Below the pieces are notes generated by a model, which saw nothing but the letters and a program-made list of their open reading frames with translations, was not told the DNA's origin and did not search any database. Of a stretch of DNA of 64,000 nucleotides, positions 39,601 through 49,923 are shown in pieces. A program made the translations under genes and the position numbers. Position 1 is the first letter of the stretch; the number at the start of each line of letters is the position of its first letter. The DNA is from Drosophila pseudoobscura (taxonomy: Eukaryota; Arthropoda; Insecta; Diptera; Drosophilidae), in assembly GCF_009870125.1 (NCBI RefSeq), contig NC_046681.1:24078001-24142000 (forward strand), in the 5' to 3' direction.

Positions 39601-42600
39601 AGGGTATCAGCAAAAAATGACAAGCAAATTTGAATAGTTCTCCCTCCCCGCCACTCCTTCAGCAGCAGGCAACAAATTAAGGCAGCAATAAATAACAAAT
39701 CAAAAAGAAATGACCAAAAAACACAAAAAAAAATCACGAATAAAACCCAGCCAAAGAAGACTCCAAAAACAACGAAAAAAATGCTGCCAAAGAATTGGGT
39801 CAGTAACACGCCAAAAAAAAAGAAGGCGAAGCAGCAGAGGCAGAGGCGCACCGTCGCACACACGAAACGCAAGAGAAAGATAAGAAGAAGAAGAAGAAGG
39901 AGCAGGCAGCCGCACAGCAACAACAACAACAACTGTAGGAAAAGAAGCAGTGGATCGGCAGGGAAAGGGGATGGAGAGAGGAGCCAGAGAGAAAGAAAAG
40001 CAAAAACAAAGCACGCAAATAAAAAGCAAAAAAGTCAATTGAGCGTGGTCATAGCTAGAAAACAAAAACAAAAATAACAGGTTACGAGCACAGGATACCC
40101 TCTAATTGCATGTAATTTCGCGAGTGAGAGGAAAGTGATGGCAGAACTGGTTACAAAAAAGTTGCTAAAAGAATACCGATTGGCTTTATTCTGGTAGCAA
40201 TATTTAGTTTAAGCCATCATTAAATCTAAGACTAAAACTTGACCCAACCGAGGGTACACACTTGGGACCCAACATACCCCTGTAGACCCTGAGTACAGGG
40301 TGCCGAAACAATGACGCGACAACGGGAGCATCAGGGCAGCAGGAATTTGTTGACAAACGTTTTAGGAGGAAGTTCAAACAAAAGCAACAAAAAATTAATT
40401 AAAAACAGAACATCAAATAAATTGCACAAATTTCGTGACCCAATTCTTTTAAATGATTTTGTTTTCTATTCATCTTCTATTTATATTGAAATTTGAATGC
40501 GAATTTCTTGAAGAACAACACGGCTCTGAGGAGGGACAGGCGGCGCTGGCGTCGTCGGTAGGGCGGGGCCAGGGGCACCAGCAGCAGCACCAGCAGCGTC
40601 AATGAACTCTTCAGGCCCGGCCCTTACGATATCCCCCATATACGATATAAGCAGACACACGTTATAAACATACATTTGTACATACGATCATCTGTTTTAT
40701 TTGGCAACTTGTTTAATATCGGTCAATGAATTCCACAACAACGGCTGCCGCAGAGCAGAAATATTTAATACGAAACAAAAACAGACGAGATAAGAATTTC
40801 AAAAATGTTTCTTTTGATTGCGTGCCACACGAACCACAGACAAACGGCAACCGAAGCTTTAGATACTCTTGCAGAAAAATAATTCAAGAAAAAAATCATA
40901 CATATAAAGGTAGAAGTTCTTGAGGTTTCGGTTGGAAATACTTCCTGCTTAAATGCCTTCCCAGTGTGATAATACCCACTTCAAGGGTATAATAATCACA
41001 AAAACACACACATACACACACACACGGTGGGGGCACAGGGTCTCTCTCTCTCTGTATGCAATGCCAAACTTTCACGTAATTTTTGCGTTGTTTCTTTCCT
41101 TATCCCATAGCCATCTACCTTTCTCTTTCACACTCTTTCTCCCCCTCCCTCGCTCCACACACTCGCTCTCTGCCCGTCCCTGTCCCACTCGCGCAGTGTG
41201 TGTGAATTATATTATTTTTTTTTTTGGCGTCTGTTTTGCTTGTTGTAAAAGTCAATAACCTTTTCGCGTATTCAAGAAGCCAGTTCCAGTTCCTCCACGA
41301 AGCGTTCCCCCAAAAGAAACCCCAGCCGGCAACAACAACAAACCCAAAAAAAAACAAAAAAACTTAATTCAAAGTTAGTTTCTTCTCCGATTTGATTGTT
41401 GTTGTGGTTGTTGGCCTTAATCAAGAGTCGAGAAAAAAAGAGGAGAAATGGCATCATAGTTGGGTTAAGTGGATAGCCGGTTACTTGGTCAGCAAGGGTT
41501 CTTGGCCCCAAAAAGTGGAGATCATTCGGTCAGAGTACGCTAATTACGTAAATTCGGATGCTGGCCGAAAACTTTTGTGGTAGGAGGGGGAGGGGGGGTC
41601 ATCGCGTGTTCTTGTCGAAGAAATACGAAAGAGGAAGAGGCAGCTCAGGGCTCTTTAACAAAACACCCAAGTAGAATTCTTTCTTTTACACAAATCTCCC
41701 AGGGGCCTCCACTATTTAGGACAATCTTACGATGAGACCATGCCTACGTGCTCTTTGGCACACAATCCAGCGTTTTGGGTGCGCCTCAAATGTCGTTTCC
41801 AAATTAAAAGAAAGTCAAATTGTGGGAGGAAAAGAAACCAAAGAAATTAAAATGCTTTTCCCAGAGAAGACACAACATGCTTTACTGAAAACAGTTTCTC
41901 CCCCACACAAAAGCCACGAATGTGCCGAAGAGTTCATGTGAAATGACCCCCCCAGTGATGTCACGTGTTCCGCCAGCTGAGGTACAAAAATTCGTTGTTC
42001 TTTGCGAAATATAGTATTCACATTCAATTGGGGGATTTGTGCCATGTGAGGGCCATTACCGAAATGGGTCAAGCTTGGAACAATGGGGCATACTAGTCGG
42101 TACGAGTATGAGTAAGAATCGTATTGAAAACCAGAGTGTGGGAAAGCAGAACGCTTTGACCCAGCTAAAGTTCAAATATTTTTCCCAGAAAAGCGGAGGA
42201 TGGAAAGTGCCCGAGGGAAATCTTTTTTGCGGTCCTGGGCTTTGGGCATACATTCGAAATTTTGAAGACATTTTCCATTAGACTTTGGAAAGTTAGTTTG
42301 ATGCTTAGATTTCTTTTTGTTTTGCATCTACGTCAGGCGTCCGGTCCACGAGCGAAAGTATTCAACTTTGGACATCGCGAAACAAAACAAAATACGACTA
42401 GAAAACTCTATGAACAGCAACAAAAATGGCAGTCAAAATTAACCAAAAATCAAAACAAATTTTTGGGCTATTTTGATTGTGTTGAATAAATTTTGCCATC
42501 GAAAAATGTTCAATATATCTTTCAAAATATTTATGTAAATATTTCACATGAAATATAAATATTAATGATCTAAAAATCAATCATTTGAAATGCTTGTTGC

Positions 42601-43256
42601 ATATTTCCATATCTAGTACTATTTTAGAGATTATTTTTTCATATTTTATAATATTTTTTCCCTATTTTAGTGAATTTTAAATTCACAGAACGCTATTGAA
42701 GCTGGTGGCATTTCCCTTGCATTTATTCTCATCTTTTGCATAGTTCTTTATGCTAGCCGTCTGGAGAAATTTCTAATAAATTCTTTCCCGGCTACCTATC
42801 GAACCCGGACATTGGCAGCCGGACAGTGAGACAGGCAGCTGCCGGCAGCAACAGGGACAGGAAAAATAAAATAAAATCAAGAAAGAACCTTACAGTCGCC
42901 ATTCAGACTTTAAGGATACCCACTAGTGAAGATGTCGTGTCGGGGCGCTATGATCGATAAGGTCCAATTTGAATATAGACAAGAGAAACCGTCTATCAAG
43001 GTGAAATTTATTTGAAATGCCGTCAACATAATCAAAAACTTAACCTGTCCACTTTTTCTTTCCTATCGGTGATGTATTTATTATTCAATCGTACTGGTTT
43101 CCTGGTTGGAACTGTAGATATTGGATAAGGATATTGGCCGGAACTGCTCCCTCCAGCCTCCGGATGACAGATGAAAAGTATACCCTTGTGCCCTGTACGC
43201 GTGCAGGGTATAATAAAACGTATTCCTCGCATACTTTGCATGCCGCCTGTGTGCGT

Positions 43257-43290
<34 letters not shown>

Positions 43291-46200
43291 ATTGGCTTTG
43301 TTTGGCGTTGTTGTCATTTTCTCTCTCCCGACGACGCTGACTGCATTGACCCCCACTTGGGCATGACGTCTCTTTCTCATTCTTATTCTCATTCTCTGGC
43401 GCTGTCGCTGTCGCTGGCGCTGTTGTTGCTGCTGCTGTAACCGGCTCTCCCTCGCACTCACGCACAGTGCGGTTCAATGCACCCGACGCGGCTCTCTATT
43501 TACTTTCGGCGCCTACCGCCCGACGCGACGGAGGAGTCAATCACAAAATTTACATATCTGCATAATTTGTAAATTAAATTTGTTTTTGGAATAATTTTGA
43601 TGATGCTGCCTTCTGCTACTGCGGATTCTGCTGTGCGGCTGCTGTTTCGGATGGGATTTCGAATCCAGAAATAGATGTTATAACTATAACGGTGTTATCT
43701 ATAGTCTCTCTCTGGCTACTCGGAGTGCTTTCCAGCCAAAGAAAATATTTAAATAAATTTGATGGGTACACAAACAACCGAAACAACAGAAACAGCAGCA
43801 GCAGCAGTAGCTGGCAGGCAGGCTGGCAGGCTGGCAAGAGAAAAGAAGAGAGAACTGGCGCACCATGCAAGTCCCCGCCCGTCCGCAGAGGCTATTGACT
43901 CTGCCGCCGCAGCTCGGCCGCGCTGCTGCGTCTCCCTCGCAGTCCGTACCATCGTGTGTGCGTGTGTGCTTGTGTGTGTGTGTAGTAGGAGTGAAGTCGA
44001 ATCATTGACCGAGAGTCAGGGCAAAAGGGAAACAAGAAAGATCGAATGGTCAACGTATCGACCAGAATATACCCTCTAATCGGATGTGGAAGCACGCAAA
44101 GTGGAAAGGGTGCAAACTATACAAATCAAGTCCCTATATCGGTAGATATAGGCCTACCATATGTGGACACAAATGTTCAAAATTGTCTTATCCGTATGCA
44201 AATTGTAATGCAACAGCAAATAGTCCTCTCATAGGAAACATTTCCTCTTCGCTGTCACATAAATTTGAACGATAGAAATATGCCTTTGTTTTTCTCGTTT
44301 ACACTGTGCAGGGTACAATCAGAGAGCACGCACAGCTCCCGCTCCCGCTTCCCACTCCCACTCCCACTCCCACTCTAAGATCACGCTCTCTTTACGCGCC
44401 TCCGAGTGTTGGTGCGTGTGCGTGTGTGTGCGAGGGAGAGTGATAATGCGACCGCCACACATATGATATTTCCGATAACAGTTGACAGTGAGACTCTGGC
44501 TTGGTTCTTGCTGTTAGCGGAGGGGTGGAGGAGGGGCACTGGGGACCTGAGCCGAGACAGTGTATTGTGCTGCCATCCACTTCTCCGAAAGGGGGGAGGG
44601 GGTAATTTTTGTTGCATTGATTTTACTTTTGCCTGTCTGCCGGGGCAGGGTACGTTGACTTTTGTACGGACACGCACAAAAGATTTTTATTCTTGCGGAA
44701 AAGTTCCCAAAATACGGCAATTGAACGATAAGGATAAGATAATTGTTGTCACACAAATCTGTTTATGATGGAAACATATCCTTTGTATTTATATTATTCT
44801 CCACCTCAATAACTTGACAATTTTCTTGGATTTCCGTTTCAGTGGCACGCCAGCATCTTTGGCGTATCCTTTCCTGAGTGGCCCGACACCGATTGCCCCA
44901 ACAGCCGGGGCGCCACAACAGCAGCCACCACATCAGCCAGCAACCCCACCCACGCTACAGCTAACCTTTCAGAATCTGAATGTCTTGCACAACGAACGCA
45001 AAATACTTTCCGATGTGAGTGGATTTGTCAGGTAACAGAAACAAGAGCGAGCCATCAAGTAAACGCACACTCTACAATAAACTGGAAAAGCTAACTACCG
45101 GCTAAGCCGAAGTTTGTATACCCTTGCACGAACGGGAAGAAGATGGAAGGGATACCAATGGATGGGGCAAAAGTCATTTGGTGTTTGATACAATTTGGAA
45201 CTTATGTTCATTAGAAATCATTAGAATATAGATATTTCTAGGGAACCTATAAGATGATGTGATATTCAGAGGAAGACTTTTTACAGACGGACCTCCTAGA
45301 TCGCGATATCTATTAATGATTACCACAATTACGTGTTTATGTACAGAGAGTTTATGTTTATTAGAGTCCTGCATAAACAGGAAATCGAATCCATTCGGTG
45401 GGACTCGCTATTTGCTGTGTTTGGTCAGTTAGAATCTGCGTCTTAGCTTTTAAATTCCACCAAAATGCTCGAGCCTCGAACAGTTGTCGTCATTTTTACT
45501 GTGTTGGATCCGAAAATTTCGGTTTTTTTTTCTCGCTCACTATCCGTTTGAGATGATTATTTCCGTGTGGCGTGTGCCAAACATCTGCAGGAACTCAAAG
45601 TATAGTCCATCCAGCAAGGGTATAAAAACCAGAACAAGATCCAGAGCCCCAGTGAACCAGTGAACCAATAAACTAACCATAATCTCTCATGCTCGCATGC
45701 TTCTCCTCTTTGGCTCTCTCGCTCCCCCCCTTTCTCCCTATCGTTGCAGTCCCTGCGAGGTGCTAGCCGTGATGGGGCCCTCGGGCAGCGGCAAGACCAC
45801 GCTTCTGGACTGCCTCAGCGGACAGCGGCACATTGACAGCGGCAGCGTCTTCCTCAACCGGGAGCCGCTCTCGAAGAAGTGGCGCCGCCGGATCGGCTAT
45901 GTCCTGCAGGAGGAGATCTTTTTCCCGCAGCTAACGCTCAGAGAGACGGTGGTCTACACAGCGCTGCTGCGTCTGCCCGAGTCCATGCCGCGGGCGGAGA
46001 AGATGCGACAAGTGGATCACATACTTGAGGCCCTGGAGTTGGGCTGCTGTCAGCAGACACGCTTCGGGGACTATCTCAATCGGGGTCTTTCCGGGGGCGA
46101 AAAGAAGCGGGCCAACATAGCCTGCGAGCTGCTGACGAATCCTTTGCTTATGCTCTTAGATGTAAGTACTCTGCAAATCTGTCTATCGTTCTGTAACTGA

Positions 46201-48019
46201 ACGCTTCTCCTTCTCCCTAGGAGCCCACCTCTGGGCTGGACAGCCACTCGGCCATTTCGCTGATGAAGGTGCTCAAGAGGTACGCCCAGCTGGAGCAGAA
46301 GACGATTGTGATAAGCGTGCACCAGCCCTCGTCGCAGATGTTCCATATGTTCGACAAGCTGCTACTGCTCCATCAGGGCCGCACCGCCTACTTTGGGGAC
46401 GTGCACAACATTTACAGGCACTTTGAGGATATCGGTGTCACCATCAAGCCGCACTACAATCCCGCTGACTTTGTCTGTAAGTAAGCCTAAGATTTTACAA
46501 ATGCAAAGAAAAATCTAACCAAATGTTCCATTCTATCAATCAACAGTGGAGCAATTGAAGTCCCATCCGGATATTCGCGAGAAGCTGTTCGTAGCCGCCA
46601 AGGAATCTCATGGCAACTATTTGAACCGCAATTGCATCACCAGCAGCCACCATCCGTGTGGAGAGTCCAAGGTCAAGAAGCAGACGGACAGCATCCTAAT
46701 CGACGACATAATCAACAACTACTACAACCAGCATCACCACAGCACGCATCACCATCTCCACCAGCCCCACCATCACCATCATCATCACCATCACCAGTAC
46801 GAAAACCTACATCACACAAGCAGTGGCTGCCAGGTGGAGGAGGACGAAGAGGCAGCCCAACACTTGGTCTGGTGCGGTGCCGACTCGCAGTCAAACTTCA
46901 GTTCCTGTGCCTCCAGTGACTGCCACTCGTACAGTGCCGGCAGCGGCGGACCGAGCCATACCGGGGATGAGGACTGGCTGTCGTATCCCACAAGCTTTCA
47001 CACTCAGTTCTGTGTCCTGTCTAGCCGCAACTTCAAGGAGGCCAAGCCCCGTATGCTCTCCAAGCTCAATTGGTTCCAGACAATCGGTCTGGCTCTGATG
47101 GCAGGCGCCATTTGGTTCCAGCTGCCCCGCACCGAGGAGTTCCTGCACGACCTGCAAGGCTGGATGTTCTTCTCGCAGACCTATTGGATGCTCTTTGCTC
47201 TGTTCGGTGCTCTTAATTCATGTGAGTTGTGGTGTGATGCTGTGAATGTCTTTTGCATGTTTAATCCTTTTCTATTTTCGGACAGTCCCCTCTGAGCGTG
47301 AGGTCATTAGCAAGGAGCGTCGTTCGGGCGCCTACCGCCTGTCCGCCTATTATCTGGCCAAGATGTGTGCCGAACTGCCCCTGGTGGTCACGCTGCCCAC
47401 TGTCTACCTCATGATAAGCTATCCCATGCTGGGCTGCACAAGGCAAGTGTTTTACATTTACCTATTTTATAGCAGCTAATCTCAGACACCACTTTACAGC
47501 CTAAAACTGTTCTTCCTGATGCTCATCTTCCTGCTCATCAATACCATTGTGGCGCAGAGCGTGGGCTTCTTTATAGGAGCCTGCTGCATGGACATGAACG
47601 TGAGCATCACGCTCAGTGCCCTATACACGCTGGCCACCCAGCTCTTTGGCGGCTATCTGTCGTCACGCATTCCGGAGGGCCTGAGCTGGATACGCTACAC
47701 GTCCATGATCCACTACGCCTATCAGAATATGCAGATACTGGAGTTTCGCGAGGGTCCGGCTGTTAGGTGAGCTTTTGACTTAGCTACTCTTTGATCTGTG
47801 AGTCTGACCTCTGATTCCTGCAGGTGCGGCTCGCCTAGTAGCTATGAGATATGCAAACAGCAGACAACCGAATTCATTCCATATGAGGAAATACTCAAAG
47901 CACAAAATTCGACATCACCGCTCTGGCTGAACACGCTCATCCTAATGATGTTCTTTCTGGTGTTCCGCTGCCTGGGCTACGCGGTGCTGCGCTACTTGCG
48001 ATGCCCCAAAAAGACGTGA
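17044..48019 (+). CDS. E23: ABCG-family half transporter, ecdysone-inducible E23
   Basis: Eight coding exons join in one frame: 17044–18074, 44843–45031, 45750–46161, 46221–46476, 46547–47221, 47286–47442, 47500–47766, 47824–48019 (1060 residues; D. melanogaster E23 is about this long). Exon 1 is low-complexity (poly-Q, poly-A, Ser runs). The nucleotide-binding domain shows Walker [10 protein letters not shown] (about 416–424), Q-loop YVLQEE, signature LSGGEKKR, Walker [15 protein letters not shown] and H-loop VHQPSSQ. A His-rich linker and a C-terminal block of about six membrane segments complete a reverse-topology ABCG half transporter, which must dimerise. Family knowledge: E23 is induced by ecdysone and dampens ecdysone signalling, presumably by exporting the steroid. 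Intron 1 is 26.8 kb. The intron after 47442 has a GC–AG boundary. The start is the first in-frame ATG of the exon. Upstream non-coding leader exons and alternative promoters are likely. Confidence 0.93.
19078..19104. repeat. (GA)n microsatellite
   Basis: Imperfect GA repeat in the large E23 intron. A (GCATC)n pentanucleotide run follows at about 19164–19183. Confidence 0.7.
24911..24934 (-). other. G-quadruplex motif on the minus strand
   Basis: Four C-runs on the plus strand (24911–24916, 24918–24921, 24923–24926, 24929–24934) with loops of only 1, 1 and 2 nt. The minus strand therefore meets the strict G4 definition with very short loops. It lies in E23 intron 1. Confidence 0.7.
27045..27070. 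repeat. (TG)n microsatellite
   Basis: Thirteen TG units, facing a complementary (AC)n run 140 nt downstream. Confidence 0.9.
27211..27263. repeat. (AC)n microsatellite
   Basis: About 26 AC units with one GC interruption. Together with the (TG)n run at 27045–27070 it can form an inverted pair. Confidence 0.9.
27330..27840. promoter_or_regulatory. CpG/GAGA-rich island in E23 intron 1
   Basis: A locally GC- and CG-rich stretch with (GA)n runs, GGATCGGATCGG and CACTGTCACAGTCACAG repeats, sharply bounded by AT-rich DNA on both sides. The composition resembles the candidate promoter at 14.4–15.2 kb. It may be an alternative promoter or enhancer; no core motif decides this. Confidence 0.25.
28364..28461. 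repeat. Perfect 30-bp inverted repeat with 38-nt loop
   Basis: The arm 28364–28393 is exactly complementary to 28432–28461 with no mismatch, and the complementarity stops abruptly at both ends. The 98-bp unit has no coding potential and sits alone in AT-rich intron sequence of E23. It could be a hairpin RNA precursor or a very small palindromic mobile element. No flanking duplication is clear. Confidence 0.85.
29097..29571. mobile_element. DINE-1-like element with central 92-bp tandem repeats
   Basis: ATACCCGGTA at 29097–29106 and its reverse complement at 29562–29571 bound the unit. Next to the left end is a GTAT hairpin, GGGGTATATTGAACTCG and CATATATATTCTTGG, which closely resemble the conserved parts of Drosophila DINE-1/INE-1 (Helentron-type) repeats. 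Tandem copies of a 92-bp unit start at ACCTCTCCCAGAGTG: 29318, 29410 and a truncated third at 29502. Related elements with central tandem repeats are known in Drosophila. Confidence 0.65.
33300..33950. promoter_or_regulatory. CpG- and pyrimidine-rich island in E23 intron 1
   Basis: Contains GTCAGTTA repeats near 33365–33390, a CAG/CGG run, a long (CT)n tract and a stretch of CG-rich DNA at 33680–33860, in contrast to AT-rich surroundings. No open frame has coding character. Possible alternative promoter or leader exon of E23. Confidence 0.25.
33604..33638. repeat. (CT)n microsatellite
   Basis: CT run interrupted once by GT, in E23 intron 1. Confidence 0.85.
35099..35126. mobile_element. Solitary end of the 5838-type inverted-repeat element
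   Basis: CAGTGCGTTTCA, then GAGCGATAAG, preceded by TA, matches the left terminus at 5838 over about 26 positions with few differences. No matching inverted end was found in the next kilobase, so this looks like a truncated copy. Confidence 0.6.
37981..38012 (-). other. Five-tract G-quadruplex motif on the minus strand
   Basis: C-runs on the plus strand at 37981–37984, 37987–37991, 37994–37998, 38002–38005 and 38008–38012, with 2–3 nt loops. The minus strand can fold a G4 with one spare tract. Located in E23 intron 1. Confidence 0.75.
38837..38872. repeat. (GA)n microsatellite
   Basis: GA run with one ACAG interruption, in E23 intron 1. Confidence 0.85.
39175..39607. mobile_element. DINE-1-like interspersed element
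   Basis: TTTGATACCCT at 39175 faces a terminal hairpin at 39589–39607 (ATACCCT, loop CTTCA, AGGGTAT). Hairpins of this form mark the 3' part of DINE-1/INE-1 type elements in Drosophila. No coding capacity. Confidence 0.5.
40094..40990. mobile_element. Region with DINE-1-like ends
   Basis: GATACCCTCTAAT at about 40094 resembles ATACCCTCTAAT at about 44070. A hairpin ATACCC–ACTTCAA–GGGTAT lies at 40972–40990. Whether one element spans the interval or two fragments lie near each other cannot be told. Confidence 0.35.
42915..43211. mobile_element. DINE-1-like fragment with terminal hairpin
   Basis: GATACCC at about 42917 and a hairpin at 43180–43211 (ATACCCT … AGGGTAT) followed by AATAAAACG bound about 300 bp without a gene. 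Confidence 0.4.
43260..44020. promoter_or_regulatory. CpG-rich island upstream of the E23 ABC exons
   Basis: A (GT)n run, GCTGTCGCTGTCGCTGGCG, then CG-dense DNA at 43440–43530 and 43870–43960, about 1 kb upstream of the first ABC-encoding exon (44843). It contains the ecdysone response element match at 43471. It is a candidate promoter for a short E23 isoform that would skip the low-complexity exon. Confidence 0.3.
43471..43483. promoter_or_regulatory. hsp27-type ecdysone response element match
   Basis: GGTTCAATGCACC: two nuclear-receptor half sites in inverted orientation with a 1-nt spacer. The core GGTTCAATGCAC is identical to that of the classical hsp27 EcRE bound by EcR/USP, as I recall it. 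It sits in E23 intron 1 in a CG-rich island, which fits the known ecdysone inducibility of E23. Binding is inferred. Confidence 0.55.
44350..44373. repeat. (CCCACT)n hexanucleotide repeat
   Basis: About four units of CCCACT-type sequence in E23 intron 1. Confidence 0.7.
45116..45624. mobile_element. Interspersed element inserted in E23 intron 2
   Basis: GTATACCCTTGC at 45116–45127 faces GCAAGGGTATA at 45614–45624. The sequence before the left end (GGCTAAGCCGAAGTTT) is a familiar dispersed-repeat motif in Drosophila introns. The element takes up about 510 of the 718 nt of this intron, while the other downstream E23 introns are 57–70 nt. Confidence 0.55.
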
Positions 48020-49880
48020 TATCCACACGAAGGACTTTCCCCAAAAACGTATACATATCTATCCGAGAGCACGAGGAACGAGGACTATACCAGTGATACA
48101 TACGTCAAATGCTAGACCATTTAACTCGGAACAAATTTTTGCTAAAGTGCGCCAATTTTGTGATTCAGTTTACTTTTCAAGCCACACACACACACACACC
48201 ATTTATTATTACCTACTATTATTATTAGCCCCAACTATTACTATTACTATTATCATTGTAGTGTCTAGGATATCTAGGAGAAGTGTTGGCCGCGGGAGAG
48301 GTCGAGATCTGTAAACGGAAATCTTTGTTTTGTTTTATGCATTTTAATTGTTAGCCGTTTAAATTATTATTCGCTATGTTTTTTGCTGCAGAATCAAGAG
48401 AGAGAGATGAGTGGAAAGAGTATGTTTTAATGCACGTTTTAAAGTAACCCCCCGCCCCACGCCACCGTATGTCAGGCCAATTTTCCACAAAAAAAAACAC
48501 ACACACACATACGAGTATATGTAAATTTATATAAATTGTTAATTTAATATGAAAAAAACCGCTAGTAATTTTGTAGAATTTTTGCAAATTTTTTTTCGCT
48601 TGGGAAAAAACACTGTGATTTAGTCTGCTAGTTTTTTAATTAGTTTTAAATTGAATGCTGCCAAGCAAAATTGAATGTGTCGGAGGCACATATTAGAAAT
48701 GGAAAAATGAAAAAGCAACAGCAAAAAAAAAACAACCTAATCGCATAATCAACCAATTGTATGAAATTATGGTATAAATTGTATTTTGTTTATATTAACT
48801 AATTATATGTAATTAAATTTATTTAAATATACACATACTGTACATGCAAATGTAAGCAGAAATCCCGTCAAACAATATTTTCACTACAATAATTACGGCA
48901 CTGTCGAGGGCTTCGATTTGCGAAAAACAAATGTGTATTATATTTATTAATCTTTTTATTTCAACAAATTAAAAATAGTTGACAATTTACATCTTTATAA
49001 TAGTTCAACGAGCTTTAGATGCTAGGGCCTTCAGCTCGCAGCTCGGCCATGTCATACGGGGCAGTAGGTGTTGGTATGTACATTGTGTGTGTCAGATGCG
49101 CAGGTGTCTCCGAGGTGTCTCGGTCCTGAGGAGACCCCTTCCAGCCAGTTGTAACTGGATTTAATTCTTTACATCCTTGACGTTGATGGGTGTTAAAAGA
49201 AAGGATACGGCGGCCCTCATATCCGTCGGTGTTATATTTTATTTCACTGAAGTGGATGTAAGAAAAATATTTATAAATTTGTTTATTTTATTTTTATTAT
49301 TTTTTTGTTCTGGCTGCCCACAGAGTGAAAAATCCGAATCAACATCGGCGAAGGTGTTTCCCAGACTGAAATTAATTTCCGTTTCGGCCACAATGGACGT
49401 TCAGCAGTCACCAAAAATAGTCTTCAATCTGATGTCAAACTTCTGTTGGAAATGCAGGACCTATAGCAAGACCCTCACTGATTTTTTTCATTTTGTTTTT
49501 ATTTTTCTAGAGGTCGACACGAACACACACGACAGCAAACAAAACGGAACAAAAAGTGTTCTTGTATTGGTGCCGATTACGCAGAGCCGCTGTGCACTTC
49601 CCTATGCACATAAGATAGGGCCCTGCCGAACCCTGCCTTAAAACCATCGCTTGAAGCAGCTTTTCGACTTATGTATATTCCGCGTGCAGCGGAAAAATGT
49701 GAAAGGTCTTAAGGTCTCAGATGCAAAAAAAAAATAGGGACATTGAAAAATAAGCCATATTGACACAGCTATTGGTGCTGTTCCAGAATGTGCTGTGCGG
49801 GTATACACGCATAGGTATTATTTCAAAAGAAATACAAAAACTAAAGGAATAGGTAATATATTTATTTAACATTCAGCTGT
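48020..49880. other. E23 3' UTR and convergent intergenic spacer
   Basis: AT-rich sequence with simple repeats follows the E23 stop. Several ATTAAA/AATAAA-like sites near 48810–48960 suggest where the transcript ends. The first sugar transporter ends at 49924 on the other strand, so the two units converge. A possible small spliced frame at 49183–49500 is described separately. Confidence 0.5.
49183..49500 (+). other. Possible small spliced ORF or helicase-like remnant
   Basis: An ATG at about 49183 opens a short frame ending at a strong donor (GAT then GTAAGA, about 49258). A pyrimidine-rich acceptor (GCCCACAG) at about 49322 resumes the same frame, which is open even if the intron is retained. 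The second part contains PRLKLISVSATMDV, which resembles the SAT motif region of DEAH helicases. No DEAH or other motif is present. Chance similarity or a decayed fragment is as likely as a gene. Confidence 0.2.
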
Positions 49881-49923
49881 CTTTGAGTCGGTTTACACTT
49901 TGAATGCTTTCCATATTTGTTCC

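Larger units (their letters stand above)
18075..44842 (+). other. 26.8 kb first coding intron of E23
   Basis: Bounded by a GTGAGT donor after AAAAG (18075) and a TTTCAG acceptor at 44842; the phase fits. I found no supported protein gene inside on either strand. Its open frames are Cys/His/Ser/Leu-rich translations of microsatellites. It holds CpG/GAGA-rich islands near 27.3–27.8, 33.3–33.95 and 43.3–44.6 kb, which are candidate alternative E23 promoters. It also holds an ecdysone response element match at 43471, two G-quadruplex motifs, a perfect hairpin at 28364 and several interspersed repeats. The rest is AT-rich with poly-A/T runs. Confidence 0.85.
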
